A DNA stretch of 64,000 nucleotides from Megalopta genalis. Lineage: Eukaryota > Arthropoda > Insecta > Hymenoptera > Halictidae. The stretch lies in NCBI RefSeq assembly GCF_051020955.1, contig NW_027476798.1, positions 62,001 through 126,000 on the forward strand, written 5' to 3'. This document shows positions 24,897 through 37,834 of the stretch, piece by piece. A model generated the notes under the pieces. The model did no database searches, was not told where the DNA came from, and saw only the letters and a program-made list of their open reading frames with translations. The position numbers and the translations under genes are program-made. How positions within the stretch are numbered: the stretch's first letter is position 1; each line of letters starts with the position of its first letter.

Positions 24897-26010
24897 GTTG
24901 AAGCTAAATTATGTACATCACAAGTATTTGAAGCTAAACCATTTGTTTCGCATGGATTTGAAGCTAAGCCTTCTACTTCGCTTTGATTTGAAGCTAAATC
25001 ATGTGTTTCGCATGGATTCGAAGATCAGCCTTCCACTTCGCATTGATTTGAAGCTAATTCAAGTGTTTCTCTTGGATTTGAAGCTAACTCGTTTGTTTCC
25101 CATACAGTTGAAGCTAAATCATGTATATCACAAGTAATAGAAGCTAAACCATTTGTTTCGCATTGATTTGGAGCTAAGCCTTCTACTTCGCATTGATTTG
25201 AAGTTAAATAATGTGATCCGCTAGGATTTGAAGCTCACTCGTTTGTTTCTCCTGCATTTGAAGCTATATCACTTATATCGCAACTATTTGAAGCTAAACA
25301 ATTTGTTTCGCATGGATTCGAATATCAGTCTTCTACTTCGCATTGATTTGAAGCTAATTCATGTGTTTCGCTTGGATTTGAAACTAAGCCTTCTACTTCG
25401 CATTGATTTGAAGCTTAATCATGTGTTCCGCATGGATTTGAAGCTAACTCGGTTGTTTCGCCTGCATTCGAAGTTATATCACTTATAATCGCAAGTATCT
25501 GAAGCTCAGTCATTTTTTTCGCATGGATTTGAAGCTAAGCCTTCTACTTCGCATGAATTGGACGCTAAATCCTTTGCTTCGATTGGATTTGAAGCTAACT
25601 CGTTTGTCTCGCATGCTGTTCAAGCTAAATCATGTATATCACAAGTATTTGAAGCTAAACCATTTGATTCGCATAGGTTTGAAAATAAGCCTACTACTTC
25701 TCATTGATTTGAAGCTAAATCATGTCTTTGGCTTGGATTTGAAGCTAAGTGGTTTGTTTTTTCATACAGTTCACGCTAAATCATGTATAATACAAGTATT
25801 TGAAGCTAAATCGTGTGTTTCGCATGGATTTGAAGCTAAGCGTTCTACTTCGCTTGATTTTGAAGCCCAATCATGTGTTTCGCTTGGATTTGAAGCTAAC
25901 TCGTATGTTTCGCATGCATTTGAAGCTAAATCATGTATATCACAAGTATTTGAAACTTAATCATTCGGTTCGCATGGATTTGAAGCTAAGCCTTCTACTT
26001 CGCATTGATT
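24897..26010. repeat. Satellite mosaic
   Basis: Only satellite monomers. About 25,800-26,010 is matched at about 61,071-61,281 (offset 35,271), a link between the middle and the right end of the window. The rest is a patchwork of A-E monomers with no clear long partner. Confidence 0.78.
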
Positions 26011-27490
26011 TGTGACTAAATCATGTGTTCCGCATGGTTTTCAAGATACCTCGTTTGTTTAGCATGCAGTTGAAGCTATATCACTTATATCGCAAGTATA
26101 TCAATCTAAATAATTTGTGTCGCATGGATTTGATGCTAAGCCTTCTACTTCGCATTGATTTCATTCTAAATCATGTGTTTCGCATGGATTTAGAGCTAAC
26201 TCGTGTGTTTGGCCTGCATTTGAAGCTATATCACTTATATTCGCAAGTATTTGAAGCTAAATCATTTGTGTCGCATGGATTTGATGCTAAGCCTTCTGCT
26301 TCGCATTGATTTGATGCTAAAGCATGTGTTTCGCTTGGATTTGAAGCTGAATCATGTGTTTCGCTTGGATTTGAAGCTAACCCGTTTGTTTCGCATGCAG
26401 TTGAAGCTAGATCACTTATATCGCAAGTATATGAATCTAAATAATTTGTGTGGCATGGATTTGATGCTAAGCCTCCTACTTCGCATTGATTTGAATCTAA
26501 ATCATGTATCTCGCATGGATGTAAAGCAAACTCGTGTGTTTCGCCTGCATTCGAAGTTATATCACGTATAATCGCAAGTATTTGAATCCAAATCATTTGT
26601 GTCGCATGGATTTGAAGCCAAACCTTCTACTTCGCATTGATTTGAAGCTACATCATGCGTTTCGCATGAATTTGAAGCTAACTCGTTTGTTTCGCATGCA
26701 TTTGAAGCTATATCACTTATATTCACAAGTATTTGAAGGTCAATCATTCGTTTCGCATGAATTTGAAGCTAAGCCTTCTACTTCGCATTAATTGGAAGCT
26801 TAATCATGTGTGTCGCTTGGATTTGAAGCTAACTCGTTTGTATCGCATGCAGTTGACGCTAAATCATGTATATCACAAGTATTTGAAGCAAAACCATTTG
26901 ATTCGCATGTATTTGAAACTGAGACTTCTACTTCGCATATATTTGAAGCTGAACCATGTGATTCGCGTGGATTTGAAGCAAACTCGTTTGATTCGAATGC
27001 ATTTGAAGCTAAATAATGTATACTACAAGTATTCGAAGCTAAACTATTTGTTTCGCATGGATTTGAAGCTAAGCCTTCTACTTCGCACTGATTTGCAACT
27101 AAATCATGTGTTTCGCTTGGATTTGAAGATAACTCGTTTGTTTCGCATGTAGTTGAGGCTATATCAGTCATATTCGCAAGTATTTGAAGCCAACTCATTC
27201 GTTTCGCATGGATTTGAAGCTAAGCATTCTACTTCGCATTGATTTGAAGTTAAATCATGTGTTCCGCATGGATTTGAAGCTAACTTGTCCGTTTCGCCTG
27301 CATTTGAAGGTAAATGATTTATATCACAAGTATTTGAAGCTAAACCATTTGTTTCACATAGATTTTAAGCTAAGCCTTCTACTTCGCATTGATTTCAAGC
27401 TAAATCATGTGTTTCGTATCGATTTGAAGCTAAGCCTTCTCCTTCGCAATGATTTGAAGCTAAATCATGTGTTTCGCTTGGATTTGAAGC

Positions 27491-27547
27491 TAACTTGTTT
27501 GATTATTCATGCAGATGACGCCAAATCGTGTATAAAAAAAAGTATTT
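27491..27547. repeat. Divergent monomer pair with an 8-A run (lineage II)
   Basis: AACTTGTTTGATTATTC, then GCAGATGACGCC and GTGTATAAAAAAAAG. It differs from lineage I by CTTGTTTG for CCTATTTTG and by one more A. Copies lie at 32966 and 35554. Confidence 0.84.
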
Positions 27548-28366
27548 GAAGCTAAATCATGCGTTTCGCATGGATTTGAAGCTAAGCATTCTACTTCGCT
27601 TGATTTTGAAGCTAAATTATGTGTTTCGCTTGAATTTGAATCTAACTCGTTTGTTTCGTATGCAATTAAAGCTAAATTATTGTTTATCACAAGTATCTGA
27701 ATCTAAACCATCTGTTTCCCATGAATATTAAGCTAAACCATGTGTTTCGCATGAATTTGAAGCTAAGTCATTTGTTTCGCATGGATTTGAAGCTATATCA
27801 CTTATATTCGCAAGTATTTGAAGCTAAACCAATTGTTTTGCATGGTTACGAAGATAAGTCTTCTACTTCGCATTGATTTGAAGCTAAATCATGTGATTCG
27901 AATTGATTTGAAGCTAACTCGTCTGTTTCGTCTGCATTTGAAGCTATATCACTTATATTCACAAGTATTTGAAGCTAAACCATTCGTTTTGCATGAATTT
28001 GAAGCTAAGCCTCCTACTTCGCAATAATTTGAAGCTAAATCGTGTGTTTCGCTTGCATTTGAAGCTAACTCGTATGTTTCGCCTGCAGTTGATGCTAAAT
28101 CATGTGTATCACAGTAATTTGAAGATAAACCACTTGTTTCGCATTGATGTGAAGCTAAGCCTTCTACTTCGCATTGATTTGAAGCTAAATCATGTGTTCC
28201 GCATGGATTTGAAGCTAACTCGTTCGTTTCGCCTGCATTTGAAGCTAAATCATGTATATCACAATTATTGTAAGCCAAACCATTTGATTCGCATGTATTT
28301 GAAGCTAAGCCTTCCACTTCGCATTGATTTGAAGCTAAATCATGTGTTTCGCTTGTATTTGATGCT

Positions 28367-31300
28367 AACTCGTTTGTTTCGCCAGCAGTTGATGCTAAAT
28401 CATGTGTATCACAAGAATTTGGAGATAAACCACTTGTTTCGCATTGATGTGAAGCTAAGCCTTCTACTTCGCATTGATTTGAAGCTTAATCATGTGTCCC
28501 GCATGGATTTGAAGCTAACTCGTTCGTTTCGCCTGCATTTGAAGGTAAATGATGTATATCACAAGAATTTGAAGCTATACCATTTGTTTCGCATAGATTT
28601 GAAACTAAGCCTTCTACTTCGCATTGATTTCAAGCTAAATCGTGTGTTTCGTATGGATTTGAAGCTAAGCCTTCTACTTCGCAATGATTTGAAGCTAAAT
28701 CACGTGTTTCGCTTGGATTTGGAGCTATCTCGTTTGTTTCGCATACATTTGAAGCTAAATCATGTATATCACAAGTAATAGAACCAATACCATTTGATTC
28801 GCATGGATTTGAAATAAAGCCTTCTACTTCGCATTGATTTGAAGCTAAATCATGTTTTTCGCTTGGATTTGAAACTAAGCCTTCTACTTCGCATTGAATT
28901 GAAGCTAAATCATTTGTTTCGCATGAATTTGAATCTAACTCGTTTGTTTTGCTTGCATTCGAAGCTATATCTCTTACATTCGCAAGTATTTGAAGTTCAA
29001 TCATTCGTTTCGCATGGATTTGAAGCTAAGGCTTCTAGTTCGCATTGATTTGAAGCTAAATCATGTGTTTCGCTTGGATTTGAAGCTAATTCGGTTATTT
29101 TGGATGCAGTTGAAGCTAAATCATGTATATCACAAGTATTTGAAGCTGAACGATTTGTTTCGCATGAATATTAAGTTAAACCATGTGTTTCGCATGAGTA
29201 TTAAGCTAAACCATGTGATTCGCATTGATTTGAAGCTAAATCATGTGCTTCGCATGGATTTGAAGCTAACTCGTTTGTTTCGCATACATTTGAAGCTAAA
29301 TCACGTATATCACAACTATTTGAAGCTAAACTATTTGTTTCGCATGGATTCGATGATCAGCCTTCTATTTCGCATAGATTTGAAGCTAAATCATGTATAT
29401 CACAAGTATTTGTAGCAAAACCATGTGTTTCGCATGGATTTGAAGCTAAGCCTTCTACTTCGCTTTGATTTGAAGCTAAATCATGTGTTCCGCATGGATT
29501 TGAAGCTAACTTGTTTGTTTCGCATGCAGTTGAAGCTAAATCACTTATATTCGCAAGTATTTGAAGGTCAATCATTCGTTTCGCATGAATTTGAAGCTAA
29601 GCCTTCTACTTCGCATTGATTTGAAGCTAAATCATGTGTTTCGCTTGGATTTGAAACTGAGCCTTCTACTTCGCATTGATTGGAAGCTAAATCTTGTGTT
29701 TGGTATGGATTTGAAGCTAACACGGTTGTTTCACCTGCATTCGAAGTTATATCACGTATAATCGCAAGTATTTGAAGCCCAGTCATCCGTTTCGCATGGA
29801 TTTGAAGCTAAGCCTTCTACTTCGCATTGATTTGAAGCTAAATCATATGTTTCGCTTGGATTTGAAGCTAACTCGTTCGTTTCGCCTGCATTTGAAGGTA
29901 AATGATCTATATCACAAGAATTTGGAGCTAAACCATTTGTTTCACATAGATTTTAAGCTAAGCCTTCTACTTCGCATTGATTTCAAGCTAAATCATGTGT
30001 TTCGTATCGATTTGAAGCTAAGCCTTCTCCTTCGCAATGATTTGAAGCTAAATCATGTGTTTCGCTTGGATTTGAAGCTAACTCGTTTGTTTCGCCAGCA
30101 GTTGATGCTAAATCATGTGTATCACAAGAATTTGGAGATAAACCACTTGTTTCGCATTGATGTGAAGCTAAGCCTTCTACTTCGCATTGATTTGAAGCTT
30201 AATCATGTGTTCCGCATGGATTTGAAGCTAACTAGGTTCGTTTCGCCTGCATTTGAAGGTAAATGATGTATATCACAAGAATTTGAAGCTATACCATTTG
30301 TTTCGCATAGATTTGAAACTAAGCCTTCTACTTCGCATTGATTTCAAGCTAAATCGTGTGTTTCGTATGGATTTGAAGCTAAGCCTTCTACTTCGCAATG
30401 ATTTGAAGCTAAATCACGTGTTTCGCTTGGATTTGGAGCTATCTCGTCTTTTCGCATACATTTGAAGCTAAATCATGTATATCACAAGTAATAGAACCAA
30501 TACCATTTGATTCGCATGGATTTGAAACAAAGCCTTCTACTTCGCATTGATTTGAAGCTAAATCATGTTTTTCGCTTGGATTTGAAACTAAGCCTTCTAC
30601 TTCGCATTGAATTGAAGCTAAATCATTTGTTTCGCATGAATTTGAATCTAACTCGTTTGTTTTGCTTGCATTCGAAGCTATATCTCTTACATTCGCAAGT
30701 ATTTGAAGTTCAATCATTCGTTTCGCATGGATTTGAAGCTAAGGCTTCTAGTTCGCATTGATTTGAAGCTAAATCATGTGTTTCGCTTGGATATGAAGCT
30801 AATTCGGTTATTTTGGATGCAGTTGAAGCTAAATCATGTATATCACAAGTATTTGAAGCTGAACGATTTGTTTCGCATGAATATTAAGTTAAACCATGTG
30901 TTTCGCATGAGTATTAAGCTAAACCATGTGATTCGCATTGATTTGAAGCTAAATCATGTGCTTCGCATGGATTTGAAGCTAACTCGTTTGTTTCGCATAC
31001 ATTTGAAGCTAAATCACGTATATCACAACTATTTGAAGCTAAACTATTTGTTTCGCATGGATTCGATGATCAGCCTTCTATTTCGCATAGATTTGAAGCT
31101 AAATCATGTATATCACAAGTATTTGTAGCAAAACCATGTGTTTCGCATGGATTTGAAGCTAAGCCTTCTACTTCGCTTTGATTTGAAGCTAAATCATGTG
31201 TTCCGCATGGATTTGAAGCTAACTTGTTTGTTTCGCATGCAGTTGAAGCTAAATCACTTATATTCGCAAGTATTTGAAGGTCAATCATTCGTTTCGCATG

Positions 31301-31545
31301 AATTTGAAGCTAAGCCTTCTACTTCGCATTGATTTGAAGCTAAATCATGTGTTTCGCTTGGATTTGAAACTGAGCCTTCTACTTCGCATTGATTGGAAGC
31401 TAAATCTTGTGTTTGGTATGGATTTGAAGCTAACACGGTTGTTTCACCTGCATTCGAAGTTATATCACGTATAATCGCAAGTATTTGAAGCCCAGTCATC
31501 CGTTTCGCATGGATTTGAAGCTAAGCCTTCTACTTCGCATTGATT
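28367..31545. repeat. 1,713-bp tandem duplication inside the 5.5-kb unit
   Basis: Unit 1 is about 28367-30079 and unit 2 about 30080-31545. The offset is 1,713, briefly 1,714 where unit 2 has AACTAGGTTCG for AACTCGTTCG (about 30,230), and back to 1,713 after a one-base loss at ATCTCGTCTTTTCGC (about 30,441). These single-base changes show that reading frame is not being preserved. Confidence 0.84.
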
Positions 31546-34500
31546 TGTGACTAAATCATGTCTTCCGCATGGTTTTCAAGATACCTCGTTTGTTTAGCAT
31601 GCAGTTGAAGCTATATCACTTATATCGCAAGTATATCAATCTAAATAATTTGTGTCGCATGGATTTGATGCTAAGCCTTCTACTTCGCATTGATTTCATT
31701 CTAAATCATGTGTTTCGCATGGATTTAGAGCTAACTCGTGTGTTTGGCCTGCATTTGAAGCTATATCACTTATATTCGCAAGTATTTGAAGCTAAATCAT
31801 TTGTGTCGCATGGATTTGATGCTAAGCCTTCTGCTTCGCATTGATTTGATGCTAAAGCATGTGTTTCGCTTGGATTTGAAGCTGAATCATGTGTTTCGCT
31901 TGGATTTGAAGCTAACCCGTTTGTTTCGCATGCAGTTGAAGCTAGATCACTTATATCGCAAGTATATGAATCTAAATAATTTGTGTGGCATGGATTTGAT
32001 GCTAAGCCTCCTACTTCGCATTGATTTGAATCTAAATCATGTATCTCGCATGGATGTAAAGCAAACTCGTGTGTTTCGCCTGCATTCGAAGTTATATCAC
32101 GTATAATCGCAAGTATTTGAATCCAAATCATTTGTGTCGCATGGATTTGAAGCCAAACCTTCTACTTCGCATGCATTTGAAGCTATATCACTTATATTCA
32201 CAAGTATTTGAAGGTCAATCATTCGTTTCGCATGAATTTGAAGCTAAGCCTTCTACTTCGCATTAATTGGAAGCTTAATCATGTGTGTCGCTTGGATTTG
32301 AAGCTAACTCGTTTGTATCGCATGCAGTTGACGCTAAATCATGTATATCACAAGTATTTGAAGCAAAACCATTTGATTCGCATGTATTTGAAACTGAGAC
32401 TTCTACTTCGCATATATTTGAAGCTGAACCATGTGATTCGCGTGGATTTGAAGCAAACTCGTTTGATTCGAATGCATTTGAAGCTAAATAATGTATACTA
32501 CAAGTATTTGAAGCTAAACTATTTGTTTCGCATGGATTTGAAGCTAAGCCTTCTACTTCGCACTGATTTGCAACTAAATCATGTGTTTCGCTTGGATTTG
32601 AAGATAACTCGTTTGTTTCGCATGTAGTTGAGGCTATATCAGTCATATTCGCAAGTATTTGAAGCCAACTCATTCGTTTCGCATGGATTTGAAGCTAAGC
32701 ATTCTACTTCGCATTGATTTGAAGTTAAATCATGTGTTCCGCATGGATTTGAAGCTAACTTGTCCGTTTCGCCTGCATTTGAAGGTAAATGATTTATATC
32801 ACAAGTATTTGAAGCTAAACCATTTGTTTCACATAGATTTTAAGCTAAGCCTTCTACTTCGCATTGATTTCAAGCTAAATCATGTGTTTCGTATCGATTT
32901 GAAGCTAAGCCTTCTCCTTCGCAATGATTTGAAGCTAAATCATGTGTTTCGCTTGGATTTGAAGCTAACTTGTTTGATTATTCATGCAGATGACGCCAAA
33001 TCGTGTATAAAAAAAAGTATTTGAAGCTAAATCATGCGTTTCGCATGGATTTGAAGCTAAGCATTCTACTTCGCTTGATTTTGAAGCTAAATTATGTGTT
33101 TCGCTTGAATTTGAATCTAACTCGTTTGTTTCGTATGCAATTAAAGCTAAATTATTGTTTATCACAAGTATCTGAATCTAAACCATCTGTTTCCCATGAA
33201 TATTAAGCTAAACCATGTGTTTCGCATGAATTTGAAGCTAAGTCATTTGTTTCGCATGGATTTGAAGCTATATCACTTATATTCGCAAGTATTTGAAGCT
33301 AAACCAATTGTTTTGCATGGTTACGAAGATAAGTCTTCTACTTCGCATTGATTTGAAGCTAAATCATGTGATTCGAATTGATTTGAAGCTAACTCGTCTG
33401 TTTCGTCTGCATTTGAAGCTATATCACTTATATTCACAAGTATTTGAAGCTAAACCATTCGTTTTGCATGAATTTGAAGCTAAGCCTCCTACTTCGCAAT
33501 AATTTGAAGCTAAATCGTGTGTTTCGCTTGCATTTGAAGCTAACTCGTATGTTTCGCCTGCAGTTGATGCTAAATCATGTGTATCACAGTAATTTGAAGA
33601 TAAACCACTTGTTTCGCATTGATGTGAAGCTAAGCCTTCTACTTCGCATTGATTTGAAGCTAAATCATGTGTTCCGCATGGATTTGAAGCTAACTCGTTC
33701 GTTTCGCCTGCATTTGAAGCTAAATCATGTATATCACAATTATTGTAAGCCAAACCATTTGATTCGCATGTATTTGAAGCTAAGCCTTCCACTTCGCATT
33801 GATTTGAAGCTAAATCATGTGTTTCGCTTGTATTTGATGCTAACTCGTTTGTTTCGCCAGCAGTTGATGCTAAATCATGTGTATCACAAGAATTTGGAGA
33901 TAAACCACTTGTTTCGCATTGATGTGAAGCTAAGCCTTCTACTTCGCATTGATTTGAAGCTTAATCATGTGTCCCGCATGGATTTGAAGCTAACTCGTTC
34001 GTTTCGCCTGCATTTGAAGGTAAATGATGTATATCACAAGAATTTGAAGCTATACCATTTGTTTCGCATAGATTTGAAACTAAGCCTTCTACTTCGCATT
34101 GATTTCAAGCTAAATCGTGTGTTTCGTATGGATTTGAAGCTAAGCCTTCTACTTCGCAATGATTTGAAGCTAAATCACGTGTTTCGCTTGGATTTGGAGC
34201 TATCTCGTTTGTTTCGCATACATTTGAAGCTAAATCATGTATATCACAAGTAATAGAACCAATACCATTTGATTCGCATGGATTTGAAACAAAGCCTTCT
34301 ACTTCGCATTGATTTGAAGCTAAATCATGTTTTTCGCTTGGATTTGAAACTAAGCCTTCTACTTCGCATTGAATTGAAGCTAAATCATTTGTTTCGCATG
34401 AATTTGAATCTAACTCGTTTGTTTTGCTTGCATTCGAAGCTATATCTCTTACATTCGCAAGTATTTGAAGTTCAATCATTCGTTTCGCATGGATTTGAAG

Positions 34501-35267
34501 CTAAGGCTTCTAGTTCGCATTGATTTGAAGCTAAATCATGTGTTTCGCTTGGATTTGAAGCTAATTCGGTTATTTTGGATGCAGTTGAAGCTAAATCATG
34601 TATATCACAAGTATTTGAAGCTGAACGATTTGTTTCGCATGAATATTAAGTTAAACCATGTGTTTCGCATGAGTATTAAGCTAAACCATGTGATTCGCAT
34701 TGATTTGAAGCTAAATCATGTGCTTCGCATGGATTTGAAGCTAACTCGTTTGTTTCGCATACATTTGAAGCTAAATCACGTATATCACAACTATTTGAAG
34801 CTAAACTATTTGTTTCGCATGGATTCGATGATCAGCCTTCTATTTCGCATAGATTTGAAGCTAAATCATGTATATCACAAGTATTTGTAGCAAAACCATG
34901 TGTTTCGCATGGATTTGAAGCTAAGCCTTCTACTTCGCTTTGATTTGAAGCTAAATCATGTGTTCCGCATGGATTTGAAGCTAACTTGTTTGTTTCGCAT
35001 GCAGTTGAAGCTAAATCACTTATATTCGCAAGTATTTGAAGGTCAATCATTCGTTTCGCATGAATTTGAAGCTAAGCCTTCTACTTCGCATTGATTTGAA
35101 GCTAAATCATGTGTTTCGCTTGGATTTGAAACTGAGCCTTCTACTTCGCATTGATTGGAAGCTAAATCTTGTGTTTGGTATGGATTTGAAGCTAACACGG
35201 TTGTTTCACCTGCATTCGAAGTTATATCACGTATAATCGCAAGTATTTGAAGCCCAGTCATCCGTTT
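31546..35267. repeat. 5.5-kb satellite unit, second (partial) copy
   Basis: It matches 26011-29792 less 60 bp. It joins the preceding sequence within an E monomer at CATTGATTTGTGAC and ends where the 2,588-bp duplicate begins. It lacks the second 1,713-bp unit. Confidence 0.84.
32966..33022. repeat. Divergent monomer pair with an 8-A run (lineage II)
   Basis: Copy of the module at 27491, carried by the 5,475-bp offset duplication. Confidence 0.84.
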
Positions 35268-35553
35268 CGCATGGATTTGAAGCTAAGCATTCTACTTCGC
35301 ATTGATTTGAAGTTAAATCATGTGTTCCGCATGGATTTGAAGCTAACTTGTCCGTTTCGCCTGCATTTGAAGGTAAATGATTTATATCACAAGTATTTGA
35401 AGCTAAACCATTTGTTTCACATAGATTTTAAGCTAAGCCTTCTACTTCGCATTGATTTCAAGCTAAATCATGTGTTTCGTATCGATTTGAAGCTAAGCCT
35501 TCTCCTTCGCAATGATTTGAAGCTAAATCATGTGTTTCGCTTGGATTTGAAGC

Positions 35554-35610
35554 TAACTTGTTTGATTATTCATGCAGATGACGCCAAATCGTGTATAAAA
35601 AAAAGTATTT
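35554..35610. repeat. Divergent monomer pair with an 8-A run (lineage II)
   Basis: Copy of the module at 32966, carried by the 2,588-bp duplication. Confidence 0.84.
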
Positions 35611-37834
35611 GAAGCTAAATCATGCGTTTCGCATGGATTTGAAGCTAAGCATTCTACTTCGCTTGATTTTGAAGCTAAATTATGTGTTTCGCTTGAATTT
35701 GAATCTAACTCGTTTGTTTCGTATGCAATTAAAGCTAAATTATTGTTTATCACAAGTATCTGAATCTAAACCATCTGTTTCCCATGAATATTAAGCTAAA
35801 CCATGTGTTTCGCATGAATTTGAAGCTAAGTCATTTGTTTCGCATGGATTTGAAGCTATATCACTTATATTCGCAAGTATTTGAAGCTAAACCAATTGTT
35901 TTGCATGGTTACGAAGATAAGTCTTCTACTTCGCATTGATTTGAAGCTAAATCATGTGATTCGAATTGATTTGAAGCTAACTCGTCTGTTTCGTCTGCAT
36001 TTGAAGCTATATCACTTATATTCACAAGTATTTGAAGCTAAACCATTCGTTTTGCATGAATTTGAAGCTAAGCCTCCTACTTCGCAATAATTTGAAGCTA
36101 AATCGTGTGTTTCGCTTGCATTTGAAGCTAACTCGTATGTTTCGCCTGCAGTTGATGCTAAATCATGTGTATCACAGTAATTTGAAGATAAACCACTTGT
36201 TTCGCATTGATGTGAAGCTAAGCCTTCTACTTCGCATTGATTTGAAGCTAAATCATGTGTTCCGCATGGATTTGAAGCTAACTCGTTCGTTTCGCCTGCA
36301 TTTGAAGCTAAATCATGTATATCACAATTATTGTAAGCCAAACCATTTGATTCGCATGTATTTGAAGCTAAGCCTTCCACTTCGCATTGATTTGAAGCTA
36401 AATCATGTGTTTCGCTTGTATTTGATGCTAACTCGTTTGTTTCGCCAGCAGTTGATGCTAAATCATGTGTATCACAAGAATTTGGAGATAAACCACTTGT
36501 TTCGCATTGATGTGAAGCTAAGCCTTCTACTTCGCATTGATTTGAAGCTTAATCATGTGTCCCGCATGGATTTGAAGCTAACTCGTTCGTTTCGCCTGCA
36601 TTTGAAGGTAAATGATGTATATCACAAGAATTTGAAGCTATACCATTTGTTTCGCATAGATTTGAAACTAAGCCTTCTACTTCGCATTGATTTCAAGCTA
36701 AATCGTGTGTTTCGTATGGATTTGAAGCTAAGCCTTCTACTTCGCAATGATTTGAAGCTAAATCACGTGTTTCGCTTGGATTTGGAGCTATCTCGTTTGT
36801 TTCGCATACATTTGAAGCTAAATCATGTATATCACAAGTAATAGAACCAATACCATTTGATTCGCATGGATTTGAAACAAAGCCTTCTACTTCGCATTGA
36901 TTTGAAGCTAAATCATGTTTTTCGCTTGGATTTGAAACTAAGCCTTCTACTTCGCATTGAATTGAAGCTAAATCATTTGTTTCGCATGAATTTGAATCTA
37001 ACTCGTTTGTTTTGCTTGCATTCGAAGCTATATCTCTTACATTCGCAAGTATTTGAAGTTCAATCATTCGTTTCGCATGGATTTGAAGCTAAGGCTTCTA
37101 GTTCGCATTGATTTGAAGCTAAATCATGTGTTTCGCTTGGATTTGAAGCTAATTCGGTTATTTTGGATGCAGTTGAAGCTAAATCATGTATATCACAAGT
37201 ATTTGAAGCTGAACGATTTGTTTCGCATGAATATTAAGTTAAACCATGTGTTTCGCATGAGTATTAAGCTAAACCATGTGATTCGCATTGATTTGAAGCT
37301 AAATCATGTGCTTCGCATGGATTTGAAGCTAACTCGTTTGTTTCGCATACATTTGAAGCTAAATCACGTATATCACAACTATTTGAAGCTAAACTATTTG
37401 TTTCGCATGGATTCGATGATCAGCCTTCTATTTCGCATAGATTTGAAGCTAAATCATGTATATCACAAGTATTTGTAGCAAAACCATGTGTTTCGCATGG
37501 ATTTGAAGCTAAGCCTTCTACTTCGCTTTGATTTGAAGCTAAATCATGTGTTCCGCATGGATTTGAAGCTAACTTGTTTGTTTCGCATGCAGTTGAAGCT
37601 AAATCACTTATATTCGCAAGTATTTGAAGGTCAATCATTCGTTTCGCATGAATTTGAAGCTAAGCCTTCTACTTCGCATTGATTTGAAGCTAAATCATGT
37701 GTTTCGCTTGGATTTGAAACTGAGCCTTCTACTTCGCATTGATTGGTAGCTAAATCTTGTGTTTGGTATGGATTTGAAGCTAACACGGTTGTTTCACCTG
37801 CATTCGAAGTTATATCACGTATAATCGCAAGTAT

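Larger units (their letters stand above)
26011..31545. repeat. 5.5-kb satellite unit, first copy
   Basis: It is repeated from 31546 at an offset of 5,535, falling to 5,475 after a 60-bp (two-monomer) deletion in the second copy near 32,170. It contains within itself a 1,713-bp tandem duplication and a poly-A module of the eight-A lineage. The second copy is incomplete, ending near 35,267. Confidence 0.86.
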